Assembly: GCA_012837645.1 (NCBI GenBank)
Contig: DUQU01000019.1
Location: 1-64,000 of the forward strand
Source of the DNA: Acholeplasmataceae bacterium
GTDB taxonomy: Bacteria > Bacillota_I > Bacilli_A > Acholeplasmatales > UBA5453
DNA: 64,000 bases
Direction of reading: 5' to 3'
A program made the translations under genes and the position numbers. Below, piece after piece: positions 55,043 through 64,000 of the stretch. Positions within the stretch are counted from its first letter, which is position 1; each line of letters starts with the position of its first letter. Under the pieces are notes generated by a model. That model did no database searches and was not told the origin of the DNA. It saw nothing but the letters and a program-made list of their open reading frames with translations.

Positions 55043-56164
55043 ATGTATGTGATTAAAGAAGTAAAAACAAGAAGAGACTCAAGAAGATTTACCGAATTTC
55101 CCAATAAGCTTTATGTTGATAATCCTTATTATGTGCCAGCTTTATCGATGGACGAAGAAGCTGTTTTTAATCCTAAAAAAAATCCCGCTCATAAATATTG
55201 TCATGTAGTGAGATATTTAGCATTAAATGAAACTGGTAAAGTGGTAGGAAGAATTGGGGGAATTATCAACACCGAATTAAATAAGGTTAAGAAAGAAAAG
55301 ACTGCTCGCCTAACGAGAATCGATATGATTGATGATATTAAAGTCACAGAACTCTTAATAAACACTATCATTGATTGGGCTAAATCTTATGAAATGACAA
55401 CGCTAATTGGACCGATGGGTTTTACTGATTTGGACCGGATGGGAATGTTAGTGGAAGGCTTCGACGTTTTAAATATGGCAATTACTATTTATAATGCTCC
55501 TTATTATCATGAACATTTAGAAAAATTAGGCTTTAAAAAAGACGCTGATTGGATCGAAATGAAAATTGATTGGCCGCAAACAATTCCTGAAAAGATTGTT
55601 AGAGTGAGTAGGATGGTAGAAAGTCGTTATGGTTATCGTCTAGTTAAATTAAAAAATAAAAAAGAAATTCCAGAATATGCTAAAAAGGCATTTGAAACTT
55701 ATAACAAAGCATATATGAATTTATATGGTTTTCATCCTTTAAACGATGAAATGATGGAATATTACACTAAACAAGTGATGTTAATTGTCCAACTAGATTA
55801 TATTTGGTTTGTATTAGATGAAAAAGATCAATTAATCGCTTTTGGAATTATGATGCCCTCGTTAGCTCTAGCACTGAAAAAAAGCAAAGGTAAGCTCTTT
55901 CCCTTTGGTTTGTTTAGAATATTAAAGGCGCTTAAAAAACATGATATCATCGATTTTTACTTTGTCGCTGTTGATCCAAAACATCAATCAAAAGGAGCGT
56001 TAGCACTCTTGATGGAAGATGGCTACTATCAAGGTGAAAAAAGAAATATAAAATACGCTTTAACAGGTCCTGAATTAGTAGAAAACGTTAAAATTCAGCA
56101 ACAATGGCAAGATTATAATCCGGAAACTATTAGAAGAAGAAGGAGTTATCGATTAGAGTTTTAA
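55043..56164 (+). CDS. GNAT-fold protein of the YghO-like type
   Basis: A 373-residue protein with the signature FPNKLYVDNPYYVPAL and kNPAHK near the start, and two acetyltransferase-like halves (GRIGGIINTE; YFVAVDPKHQSKGA near residue 310, like an acetyl-CoA loop). It matches a family seen widely in bacteria and annotated only as GNAT. The substrate is unknown. The nearest strong ribosome site, AAGGAG at 55010-55015, lies 27 bases upstream, in front of a short TTG frame that ends across the first codons, so translational coupling is possible. Confidence 0.75.
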   Translation: MYVIKEVKTRRDSRRFTEFPNKLYVDNPYYVPALSMDEEAVFNPKKNPAHKYCHVVRYLALNETGKVVGRIGGIINTELNKVKKEKTARLTRIDMIDDIKVTELLINTIIDWAKSYEMTTLIGPMGFTDLDRMGMLVEGFDVLNMAITIYNAPYYHEHLEKLGFKKDADWIEMKIDWPQTIPEKIVRVSRMVESRYGYRLVKLKNKKEIPEYAKKAFETYNKAYMNLYGFHPLNDEMMEYYTKQVMLIVQLDYIWFVLDEKDQLIAFGIMMPSLALALKKSKGKLFPFGLFRILKALKKHDIIDFYFVAVDPKHQSKGALALLMEDGYYQGEKRNIKYALTGPELVENVKIQQQWQDYNPETIRRRRSYRLEF

Positions 56165-56257
56165 AAAGGGAAGTTTTTAAAAATCAAATGGTATTTCAAT
56201 CTTTATTTCACCTTTATGATTGTATAATTAAGATGGAACTAAAAAGAAGGTGGAAAG

Positions 56258-57269
56258 ATGAAAAATGTTTTAGTTACTGGTGCTACAGGACATGTAGGTA
56301 ATGTAGTTATTAAAGAATAAAGGCTATCAAGTTTATGGCCTTGTTTTACCGTTCGAAAGAATCGATTATATTAAAAATGATTGCAAAATTATTTATGGCA
56401 ATATTTTAGATTTAAAGGCTCTCAATTATCTTTTTAAAGGAATGGATTATATTATTCATACGGCGGGAATTATCGATATTGGCAGTGGCAATAAAAAAAG
56501 CTTATACCAAGTCAATGTGGAAGGGACTTTAAACGTTTTAAAGGCTAGTTTGTTGAACAATGTTAAAAGGGTAGTTTATACTTCTAGTGTTCACGCTTTG
56601 CCGGAATTAAAAAAAGGCGAGGTTATGAAAGAAATAACTGCTTTCGACCCCAAATTAGTAAGAGGCAATTATGCTAAATCTAAAGCTCTCGCAACTAAAA
56701 AAGCCTTAGCTTTTGCGGAAGAAAATGATTTGGATTTAGTAGTAACTTTATTAGCTGGCGTCATTGGAAGTTATGATTATAAAGGTTCATATATGGGCGA
56801 GGTTACGAGAAGTTTTCTCAATGATAAACTGCCTGTTTATCTTAAGGGCGGATATAATTATGTCGATGTTAAAGATGTTGCGAAAGGCATAGTATTAGCT
56901 TTAGAAAAAGGTAAAAAAGCGGAAAGTTATTTGCTTTCTGGGCATTATGTAACCGTAAAGGAATATTTAGATTTAGTGGCTCAATATAGTTATAAAAAAC
57001 CGCTTAAAAGAGCGATTAACTATCATTTCATTTTGATTATGGGTAAGTTTGCTGAACTGTATTATTTGATTGCGAAACGAAAAATGTTATTAAGTACATA
57101 TTCAGTCAAAGTTTTAAGAAGTAATGCTAATTTTGATAATAGTAAAGCGAAACAAGAATTGGGATGGGAAATTAGGCCATTAAAGGATACTGTTAAAGAT
57201 TTAATTGCGTTTACTTATCAAGAATATCAAATAAAACCACTAAAACCAAAAGTCTTAAAACAAGTTTAA
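56258..57269 (+). pseudogene. NAD-dependent epimerase/dehydratase, frameshifted
   Basis: The gene starts well (AGAAGGTGG, then ATG 56258) and encodes MKNVLVTGATGHVGNVVIKE, with the G-x2-G-x2-G dinucleotide motif, then a stop at 56318-56320. The rest continues in a different frame from about 56307 (KGYQVYGLVL, MDYIIHTAGI, the Y-x3-K pair as YAKSKA, and NVDVKDVAKG-like YVDVKDVAKG) to the stop at 57267-57269. A frame change near 56305-56320, with two or three residues apparently lost, separates the Rossmann motif from the catalytic domain. A remaining open frame from 56442 would lack the NAD motif. Confidence 0.85.
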
Positions 57270-57325
57270 ACTACGATATTGATTAAAAACCACAAATAAG
57301 GTATCCTTATTAGTGGAGGGACTTT

Positions 57326-58048
57326 ATGAAAAAGAAAAATTTATTGTTAGTTTTAATATTTGTTTTGTTGACGGTTGCGTCGATTGTTTATGATTTTGTT
57401 TTAGGACTTGATTTAAAATATTTTGACTTTACTCAAGCAAAAGGCATCGTTGTTAGTTTAGCAATTATTATCGCAATTATATTTGCTTTAATTGAAAAAA
57501 ACTACTTGGCTGCCATTGTGATTTCTTTGGTAAAGATTGTTGTCGGTTTCGCAGATAAGTTTTTAATTCGAGTCGCAGGAATTGTGGCAGCCGGGAAAAT
57601 TAATTTTAGCGATGCTAATATCCAAATTGGGTTTCTGAATACTCTATTAATTATTTTTGCAACATTTTTAATTTATAAACTATTGAAAGAAAAACAATTT
57701 CAATTTGAAGCGCCAAGCTTTAAAACGATTATTTGGCCTTTTATCGTCTTGCTTTTTTATGCAATCTTTAAAAACTCTGCAGATGGTTTTAAAATTGCTC
57801 TAGTAGAACTATTAGCGCTAATTTTGGTTGCTCATGTTAGCGAGAGTTTATTAAGGATAAGTGCTTTTCTTTTTGTCCCATTTGATCTGCTTAGCAACTT
57901 AGTTTCTTCTCCTGGAACAATTACTACTAGTTTAATTATTGAATGGTCTATTGGTGGCGTGATTTTAATTGCGGCAATTATTCGTCTGGTAATCAACTTA
58001 AGACATTGGTTACATCAAGAACCACCTCTAAAGAAAATAGCGGAATGA
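57326..58048 (+). CDS. Polytopic membrane protein of unknown function
   Basis: A 240-residue protein with about seven hydrophobic spans and no motif I recognise. It is rich in Ile, Leu and Val and ends in a short hydrophilic tail. A GTGGAGGG ribosome site precedes it, and a small hairpin (AATAAGG-TAT-CCTTATT) lies just upstream. The next gene, malic enzyme, starts inside its stop codon (ATGA), so the two are probably co-translated. A transporter for malate or a relative is possible, but the sequence does not say so. Confidence 0.7.
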   Translation: MKKKNLLLVLIFVLLTVASIVYDFVLGLDLKYFDFTQAKGIVVSLAIIIAIIFALIEKNYLAAIVISLVKIVVGFADKFLIRVAGIVAAGKINFSDANIQIGFLNTLLIIFATFLIYKLLKEKQFQFEAPSFKTIIWPFIVLLFYAIFKNSADGFKIALVELLALILVAHVSESLLRISAFLFVPFDLLSNLVSSPGTITTSLIIEWSIGGVILIAAIIRLVINLRHWLHQEPPLKKIAE

Positions 58049-59208
58049 CATTAAAGAAAGAAGCCCTTGATAAGCATTATCAATGGAAGGGCAAAATTGA
58101 AACTAAACTAAAAGCACCCTTAAATACAAACGAAGATTTAATGATTGCCTATACACCAGGAGTTGCCGAGGCTTGTTTGGCGATAAATGCCGACAAAGAA
58201 AAATCTTTTTCTTTAACTGGTAGAGCTAATTTAGTAGCGGTTATTACTGATGGTTCTGCAGTTTTAGGTTTAGGTAATATTGGACCTGAAGCGAGCATGC
58301 CTGTAATGGAAGGAAAATGTGCATTATTTAAAAGATTTGCTGATCTTGATTGCGTTCCCCTCTCTTTAAATACTCAAGATGTTAATGAAATTATAAAAAC
58401 AATCGAATATTTAGCTCCCAATTTTGGGGGGATAAATTTAGAGGACATTAAAGCTCCAAATTGTTTCATTATTGAAGAAGCTTTAAAAGAAAGGCTCGAT
58501 ATTCCGGTTTTTCATGATGATCAACATGGGACGGCGATTGTTGTTGGAGCGGCAGTAATTAATGCTTTAAAAATAGTTAAAAAATCTTTAAAAGAAATCA
58601 AAATAGTTATCAATGGCGCTGGTGCTGCAGGAATAGCGATAGCGAAATTTCTCTTATTAATGGGAAATAACAATATTATTATGGTCGATAAAAAAGGTAT
58701 TTTAACAAGAACTGAAAAACAAGATAATCCCCTTAAAGATCAAATCGCCCAATTAACTAACCATCAAAAGCTGAACGGTGATTTAGCTAAAGCACTTCGT
58801 AATGCCGATCTTTTTATTGGAGTTAGCGCTGGTAATCTTGTTAATGAAGAGATGGTTAAGTTAATGAATAAAGATCCAATAGTGTTTGCCTTAGCAAATC
58901 CCATTCCAGAGATAACTCCAACTTTAGCAAAAAAGGCTGGAGCTAAAGTGGTTGGGAGCGGTAGTAATCTTTATGAAAACCAAATTAATAATGCTTTAGC
59001 TTTTCCAGGATTGTTTAAAGGAGCATTGTTAGCGAACGCAACTAAAATCACCGCAAACATGATGGTTGAAGCGGCATATGCGATTGCATCTTATCCAAAA
59101 GAGATTAAAGCAAACAAAATTATGCCTTCAATTTTAGATGAAGGCCTTCATCAAGCGGTTAGTAAAAAAGTTTTCGAACAAGCAATTAAAGATAAAGTAA
59201 CGAGATAA
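58045..59208 (+). CDS. NAD(P)-dependent malic enzyme
   Basis: Decarboxylates malate to pyruvate. The 387 residues contain AYTPGVAEAC, TDGSAVLGLGNIGPEA, EDIKAPNCF (metal ligands), FHDDQHGTA, and the nucleotide motif INGAGAAGIAIAK, and end with FPGLFKGAL. It matches the short bacterial type such as B. subtilis YtsJ or MaeA; cofactor choice cannot be read with certainty. It starts at ATG 58045, overlapping the membrane-protein stop by four bases; a longer frame from 57943 lies inside that gene. It is closed by a strong terminator. Confidence 0.9.
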   Translation: MTLKKEALDKHYQWKGKIETKLKAPLNTNEDLMIAYTPGVAEACLAINADKEKSFSLTGRANLVAVITDGSAVLGLGNIGPEASMPVMEGKCALFKRFADLDCVPLSLNTQDVNEIIKTIEYLAPNFGGINLEDIKAPNCFIIEEALKERLDIPVFHDDQHGTAIVVGAAVINALKIVKKSLKEIKIVINGAGAAGIAIAKFLLLMGNNNIIMVDKKGILTRTEKQDNPLKDQIAQLTNHQKLNGDLAKALRNADLFIGVSAGNLVNEEMVKLMNKDPIVFALANPIPEITPTLAKKAGAKVVGSGSNLYENQINNALAFPGLFKGALLANATKITANMMVEAAYAIASYPKEIKANKIMPSILDEGLHQAVSKKVFEQAIKDKVTR

Positions 59209-59221
59209 AAATTATAAAAAA

Positions 59222-59278
59222 AAACCAATTTTAAGATTTGATGAATTTATTTCCTAAAAATTGGTTTTTTTTATGGTT
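59222..59278 (+). terminator. Terminator of the malic enzyme operon, probably bidirectional
   Basis: An 11-pair stem AAACCAATTTT (59222-59232) with AAAATTGGTTT (59257-59267), followed by T to 59272. The A-run before it gives a U-tract on the minus strand, so it can also end tetR. Confidence 0.8.
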
Positions 59279-59286
59279 TTATCGCT

Positions 59287-59904
59287 TTAACAAAAGACAA
59301 TGTTTTTTAATTCTTGTAAATATGATTTGCGGTATTTATCGAGAAAGGTAGTAGTGGTTTGATTTTTGTTGTTAAAGAAGGGATACCAGCCGCTAAAACT
59401 TAAAAAGAAAGGAACTACAAAAGCAGAAAATAAAATTATATATTTAGAAAAAAGCACATCGTTACTAGCGTCAGGAAGTACTAACGCTAATTGCTTAGTA
59501 ATGGTATTAATAAAGTCTTTGTCAGTGATAAAAAGTTCTACCAAGATATTTGCTGCTTTACTTTGATTTGCTAACTGTAAAAAGGAATAATTAATAATAC
59601 CAGCATTTTTTTCTGCAAAAGTAAATATTATTTCAAACATATACATAATTGTTTCTTCAAAATTGTAGTCGACAATATTAAAATTGTCAATTGACGCTAG
59701 AATCTCATTTCTTAAATCACTAATAACTTCTTTAATAACGATTTCAATTAAGTTATCTTTAGAGCCAAAATGATAGTTGATTGCGGCGACATTAACGTAA
59801 GCCTTATCGGCGATTTCTTTGATGGTTGCGTTGCCTTTCTCCATTAATAAAATCTTAGTGGTTTTAACGATAACGTCTTTAATATCCTTACCTTGTTTTT
59901 CCAT
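59287..59904 (-). CDS. TetR-family repressor
   Basis: A 205-residue regulator with the N-terminal helix-turn-helix (IKEIADKAYVNVAAINYHFGSKDNL, split as IKEIADKAYVNV and AAINYHFGSKD) and a C-terminal ligand-binding region. AGGTGAG precedes the start. It is divergent from an MMPL exporter gene, with 142 bases between them holding three copies of an AAATGA-type inverted repeat, so it most likely controls both sides. The inducer is unknown. Confidence 0.88.
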   Translation of the reverse strand: MEKQGKDIKDVIVKTTKILLMEKGNATIKEIADKAYVNVAAINYHFGSKDNLIEIVIKEVISDLRNEILASIDNFNIVDYNFEETIMYMFEIIFTFAEKNAGIINYSFLQLANQSKAANILVELFITDKDFINTITKQLALVLPDASNDVLFSKYIILFSAFVVPFFLSFSGWYPFFNNKNQTTTTFLDKYRKSYLQELKNIVFC

Positions 59905-59915
59905 TTTCTCACCTC

Positions 59916-59942
59916 AAATGACATTTTAAATGATGATTTAAA
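59916..59942. promoter_or_regulatory. TetR operator sites next to tetR
   Basis: Two inverted repeats: AAATG-A-CATTT (59916-59926) and TTTAAAT-GATG-ATTTAAA (59925-59942). They lie over the probable tetR promoter and leader on the minus strand, as expected for autoregulation. Confidence 0.6.
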
Positions 59943-59985
59943 TAGATTTTCAATCACCGTTTATAGTGTTATTTTATCATAATTG

Positions 59986-60034
59986 TTGTATATTGTAAAC
60001 AAGCGTTTAAAATTAAGGTTTTAAATGAGCATTT
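59986..60034 (+). promoter_or_regulatory. MMPL promoter with operator
   Basis: TTGTAT (59986-59991), 16 bases, TAAAAT (60008-60013), then an inverted repeat AAATG-AG-CATTT (60023-60034) just past the expected start of transcription. The last repeat shares its half-sites with those by tetR. Confidence 0.6.
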
Positions 60035-60046
60035 GCGAGGTGTGTA

Positions 60047-62161
60047 ATGAAGTTTTTAGCTAATAAAATAACGAGAATCATAATTGTTGCAGTTTTTACA
60101 GCTTTAATGTTTTTTTCTATTTTTCTGATTAATGCTGTAGAAATCAACTACGATATGACAAAATATTTGCCAGCTAATTCTAATACTAAATCATCATTAG
60201 AAGCGATGCAAGATGAATTTGGCAATAATTCTATGATTCAAATGATGGTAAAAGATGTTTCAATTATTGAAGCTAACATGTTGGTAGAAGAAATTAATAA
60301 AATAGAGACTGTTAAGTCTGTTGTTTGGTTGGGAATTGTCGATGATATTAGTAAGCCAATTGAACAAATGGATCAAGCAATGATTAAAGAGTTTTACCAT
60401 GATGATAGTTTTCTTTTTACAATTGAGTTTGATTTTGATGATTATGGGGTTAAAAAGAACGACAAGGATAATTATTTAAGTGATATTAATTTGTTAAGAG
60501 AGATAGCGGAAAACAGTGGCATTAAAGCGCATTTAAGAGGTCAAGGAGTAACCAACCTTTCTTCGCGTGATAAAGTCGATAATGAAATGTTTTGGATTTT
60601 TATTGTCGCGGTACCAATTGCAGTTTTAATTTTATTTTTAGCTTCTCGTTCTTGGTTTGAGCCGGTAATCGTTTTAATAAATTTAGGAGTAGCAATTTTA
60701 ATAAATATGGGAACTAATTTCCTGCAAGGTAGTGTTTCTTACATTACGATTGCGATTACGAGTGTTTTACAAATGGCGATGAGTTTAGATTTCTCCTTGT
60801 TTTTAGTACATCGCTACTATGAAGAAAGAGAAACAAAAGATAAAATCCCCGCTGTTATCCAAAGCAGTAAAGATGCCCTTAAGAGTGTGACAGCGTCAGC
60901 TCTAACAACTATTTTTGGGTTTCTAGCACTAACTATTATGCAATATAGGATTGGCTTTGATATTGGGATTGCTCTAGCAAAGGCGATATTAATTAGTTAT
61001 TTGGTAACGATGTTTTTGTTGCCAGTGTTAATTATAATTTTGGATAAACCACTAATTAAATTGAAAAGGAAAAAGCGTCAAGGTAACCATAAGGGGATAA
61101 CGAGATTTCTTGCTAAATATAAAATTATCATTAGTGTGGTTTTAGTAGTCTTTGGTGGTTATATGTTTTATAAACAAACTCAAACTAATTATCTTTATGG
61201 TGAACTAGCATTAGAAGATGTTAAAGATGCTAATTATCAAGATGAACTGGCAATAAGGGAAGTCTTTGGGCCTTTTCAACCGGTAGTGGTTTTATATAAT
61301 AACGATGATAAACAAGAGGCTATTCATTTAGCGAATATGTTATTTGAAATACCAGAAGTAAGACAAATTCAAAGTTTGATTACTAGTATTGATCCCACTT
61401 TACCAGAAGATATTTTACCACCTGAAGCGAAAGCACAATTTGAAGGTGAAAACTATTCTAGGATGATCATTTATTTAGATATTACTACTGAAAACGAGAG
61501 AATGTTTGAATTAAGTGAAATAATAACAGAATTAGTGTTAGAAAGCCTTTCTAGTGATAGTTATCTCTTGGGGATGCCAGTATCAATTGAAGAAATAAAA
61601 ACTTCTGTTAATGCTGATGGGATTTTTGTGCAATTATTATCGGCAATAATTATCGGGTTGGTAATTGGAATTATTTTTAAGTCACCGATTATTCCCTTAG
61701 TATTAGTAGTATTAATTGAAATTTCCATTTGGACGAATATTGCCTTCTCAGTCTTTACTGGCGGAACCTTAGTTTATATTGGTTATTTAGTAGTATCAAG
61801 TTTACAATTGGGAGCGACGATCGATTATGCGGTCCTGCTCACTAGTAGATATCAAGAATTTAGAGAGACTTTAAGTCCCAAAGAAGCGATTATCGAAGCT
61901 TCTTCGAAATCAACACCGACAATTATCGTTTCCGCTTTAGTGTTATCGTCAGCTGGTTTTGTGGTTTGGCTAATATCCAAGTTAGGAATAGTTAAAGAAA
62001 TTGGTATGTTAATTGGTAGAGGTGCCCTAATCTCAGGGGCTTTAGTGTTGTTTATTTTGCCCGCACTTTTACTAACGTTTGATAAATTGATTCAAAAAAG
62101 TATTATAAGAAGGAGAAAAAAGATAAAAAATGAAAACAATCAAGAAAATAATATTAATTAG
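60047..62161 (+). CDS. MMPL-family RND exporter
   Basis: A 704-residue transporter of the MMPL/RND superfamily with two repeats: an N-terminal span (about 10-27), an external domain beginning TKYLPANSNT, then a six-span bundle with MSLDFSLFLVHRYYEE; the second repeat has the same order with GATIDYAVLLTSRYQE. Each has the proton-relay aspartate region (LDFSLF, TIDYAV). Members export lipids or amphiphiles. It shares a regulated promoter with tetR. The gene for a lipoprotein starts 32 bases inside its end. Confidence 0.93.
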   Translation: MKFLANKITRIIIVAVFTALMFFSIFLINAVEINYDMTKYLPANSNTKSSLEAMQDEFGNNSMIQMMVKDVSIIEANMLVEEINKIETVKSVVWLGIVDDISKPIEQMDQAMIKEFYHDDSFLFTIEFDFDDYGVKKNDKDNYLSDINLLREIAENSGIKAHLRGQGVTNLSSRDKVDNEMFWIFIVAVPIAVLILFLASRSWFEPVIVLINLGVAILINMGTNFLQGSVSYITIAITSVLQMAMSLDFSLFLVHRYYEERETKDKIPAVIQSSKDALKSVTASALTTIFGFLALTIMQYRIGFDIGIALAKAILISYLVTMFLLPVLIIILDKPLIKLKRKKRQGNHKGITRFLAKYKIIISVVLVVFGGYMFYKQTQTNYLYGELALEDVKDANYQDELAIREVFGPFQPVVVLYNNDDKQEAIHLANMLFEIPEVRQIQSLITSIDPTLPEDILPPEAKAQFEGENYSRMIIYLDITTENERMFELSEIITELVLESLSSDSYLLGMPVSIEEIKTSVNADGIFVQLLSAIIIGLVIGIIFKSPIIPLVLVVLIEISIWTNIAFSVFTGGTLVYIGYLVVSSLQLGATIDYAVLLTSRYQEFRETLSPKEAIIEASSKSTPTIIVSALVLSSAGFVVWLISKLGIVKEIGMLIGRGALISGALVLFILPALLLTFDKLIQKSIIRRRKKIKNENNQENNIN

Positions 62162-64000
62162 TTTAGTTGCTTTAAGCTTAGGCTTATTTGCTTGCGACAA
62201 CAACGATATTAATAATCCTAACAATGACAATCCCCCAAGTGGCGATGTTATCCTTCCTGACCTTGAAACATCTAAAAAAGCTGTTAAAGAGGAAATCATT
62301 TACGTTGACATTAAGCAAAACGGAATGATTGAAAACATTAAGGCCTCCAATAAAATATCAAATACGGAGGTTTCCTATTATGAAGATTATGGCTATTTTC
62401 TTCCCAAAGGGAATTTAAACATTAGTTCACCATTGGGAGAAATATTGTTTCCTGAAGAAGAGCATAAAGCCTTAATTCCATCATTAGAGGAACAGGATAA
62501 TTTTTATTACATCTTAGCGTTAGAAAAGGAAAAATATCAAGCCCAGTTACCTTTTGATATAAAGATAATGTATAAGCTTGAAAATAATATTGTTGGTTAT
62601 CAAGAAATTAAGGGGGCGACAGGAAATGTCGATATTAAAATTACATTTACCCCTAATTTAAATGCCGATAGATATTTTAAAGAATATTTTGGTGCTCAAA
62701 TTCAAATTCCCCTCTCGACAGAGCATGCTGAACTAATAGAGGCTAAAAATGCCTTAACGAAAATATTAGCAGGGAAAACATTAACACTAGCTTATATGGC
62801 TATGCCAGGGCAAGAATTAGAAATTGATTTAAAAATAAAAGCGAAAAACTTTAAGTTTGATGGCATTCAAGCAACTTATCAACAATTTGATATTAACGAC
62901 TTAATGAATAGCTTTATTAATTTAGAAGACTTTGATTTAAGCCAGTTTAATAAATTAGAAGATGGAGTTAGTATGATAGTGTCTGAGTTTACAGCAATTA
63001 AAGAAGGTGATGAGGGGCTAGATCAATTGTTTAATGGGTTAGAGGAACTTTTAAGTGGTAATCTGGATGAGTTTATCGATAAAGATAACTTTAGCCAGCT
63101 AGGAGAGTTAATAAACGCCCTTAATGATAGCAACTTTAAAATGGGTTATAAGTCGCCTGCAACAGCAATATCGTATTTAAATGCAAACAGGGATCAGTTA
63201 AAAGCTAAATATAACAATTTAGCTCATGATATTGAAACTAACGTTGATGAGCTTACTAAATCATATGAAAATATTATGGATAGTATCGACCAAATTGAAG
63301 AAGCAGTAGTTCTTTTCCTTGGTTATAATTATCAAGAAAAATATCAAGAGTTTGACGAAATAATTAATAAATTAAGTACTATTAAAGAAAAAATAGCACT
63401 TTTAAATGAAAATGAAATTGACTTAAAATATTTAATTAATAAGAAAGATGAAGTGCTACCAATATTTTCTGATATTGGTACATTAAATATGGAAATTAAG
63501 ACTCATTTCCAATCGTTAATTGTTAATTTTTCTCCATTTGCGTTCCATTTATCCGAGTTAAGTCCTTTATTTGACTTAATCATCGGTTTTGGTAACTTTA
63601 TAGAGAAAATTTCTGGTTTAAAAACTAACTTAGAAACTCTAGTAAGTGAAATTAAAAAAGATAAAAATGATAATGTTTTTATCTCAACAATTATAATCGA
63701 TCCATTTTTGGAAGGGATTGAAAATGGTAGCAATGGTAACCCGAGTTTACTTAGTGCTTTAGAGGAAGTAATTAGCCAGACTAGTGACTTTGATTTAAGT
63801 GAATTGGACCAATTGGCGACCTTATTTGAAAAAGATATGAAGACTAATTTGCGTAAAGTTGATATGATAGCGATTGGCTTTATTGAGATGAATAAAGCAT
63901 TGACATTACCTCAAGAAGGAGAGGAGATTAGTTTTTACGATGGTTTGACTTTATTTACAATGATCGAAGAAGTAGTTGAATTTATTCCTGATTTTAAAGC
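62130..64000 (+). CDS. Large lipoprotein encoded behind the MMPL gene, partial
   Basis: This frame is open from ATG 62130 to the window edge (623 codons and two bases). It begins with a signal peptide and lipobox LFACDN (C22) followed by an Asn/Pro-rich linker. The rest is a mainly helical, acidic extracytoplasmic protein with long predicted helices from about residue 345 to 470. There is no match I can name. AGAAGGAG precedes the start. Its position behind the MMPL gene suggests it is the exporter's periplasm-like partner or cargo carrier; this is inference. The 3' end is outside the window. Confidence 0.8.
   Translation, partial: MKTIKKIILISLVALSLGLFACDNNDINNPNNDNPPSGDVILPDLETSKKAVKEEIIYVDIKQNGMIENIKASNKISNTEVSYYEDYGYFLPKGNLNISSPLGEILFPEEEHKALIPSLEEQDNFYYILALEKEKYQAQLPFDIKIMYKLENNIVGYQEIKGATGNVDIKITFTPNLNADRYFKEYFGAQIQIPLSTEHAELIEAKNALTKILAGKTLTLAYMAMPGQELEIDLKIKAKNFKFDGIQATYQQFDINDLMNSFINLEDFDLSQFNKLEDGVSMIVSEFTAIKEGDEGLDQLFNGLEELLSGNLDEFIDKDNFSQLGELINALNDSNFKMGYKSPATAISYLNANRDQLKAKYNNLAHDIETNVDELTKSYENIMDSIDQIEEAVVLFLGYNYQEKYQEFDEIINKLSTIKEKIALLNENEIDLKYLINKKDEVLPIFSDIGTLNMEIKTHFQSLIVNFSPFAFHLSELSPLFDLIIGFGNFIEKISGLKTNLETLVSEIKKDKNDNVFISTIIIDPFLEGIENGSNGNPSLLSALEEVISQTSDFDLSELDQLATLFEKDMKTNLRKVDMIAIGFIEMNKALTLPQEGEEISFYDGLTLFTMIEEVVEFIPDFK

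Overview
The window reads as a low-GC chromosomal segment of a bacterium on the Bacillota/Mycoplasmatota side of the tree. TGA is used as a stop (for example in efp and miaA) and tryptophan is TGG, so this is genetic code 11, not the mycoplasma code. The core gene order follows Bacillus subtilis closely: holA-rpsT, pgsA-recA-rny-ymdB-miaB-ricA-mutS-mutL, then cmk-S1 protein-der-gpsA-hup. Sporulation and wall genes known in that B. subtilis neighbourhood (spoVS, cotE, pbpX) are absent. An Acholeplasma/Izemoplasma-like, possibly wall-less but free-living lineage is my inference; no species can be named.

Positions 1-22.8 kb are dense housekeeping: replication and repair (holA, a DEDDh exonuclease, recA, mutS, mutL), RNA metabolism (rny, ricA, miaB, miaA, rluB), translation (rpsT, efp, an S1 protein with an acidic repeat tail, der), lipid precursors (pgsA, gpsA), shikimate genes (aroK, aroQ) and HU. 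Two genes here are unrecognised: a membrane-anchored protein at 3755-4324 and a 440-residue protein at 9077-10399 in the place of cotE.

Positions 23-42 kb hold transport, signalling and metabolism: a duplicated DUF1538 membrane protein with two PII-like proteins, an ankyrin protein, a CPBP protease-like membrane protein, a KtrA-type protein, RdgB, a choline-kinase-like protein, and a 955-residue protein that looks like a doubly degenerate GGDEF-EAL protein. These are followed by cardiolipin synthase, NfeD/SPFH, a DsbA-like protein, PncB, a SmtB-type sensor with a P1B-4 metal ATPase, QueG and TrmL.

Positions 42-64 kb are more accessory: acetate kinase, a PlsC-zinc-ribbon protein, an ESS-type carrier, a GNAT/ATP-grasp fusion, a glycosyltransferase-acyltransferase fusion, a TPM lipoprotein beside a broken lemA, a DUF438 gene with a short N-terminus, a beta-helix-like repeat protein, a frameshifted epimerase gene, malic enzyme, and a TetR/MMPL/lipoprotein locus with visible inverted-repeat operators. 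The last gene runs off the window end. No tRNA, rRNA, CRISPR array, insertion sequence or prophage was recognised.

The signals I rate highest are the pseudo-GGDEF/EAL protein, the GT4-PlsC and GNAT/ATP-grasp fusions, the DUF1538/PII locus, the metal-sensor operon whose metal-site residues and operator can be read directly, and the cluster of decaying genes at 51.5-57.3 kb.
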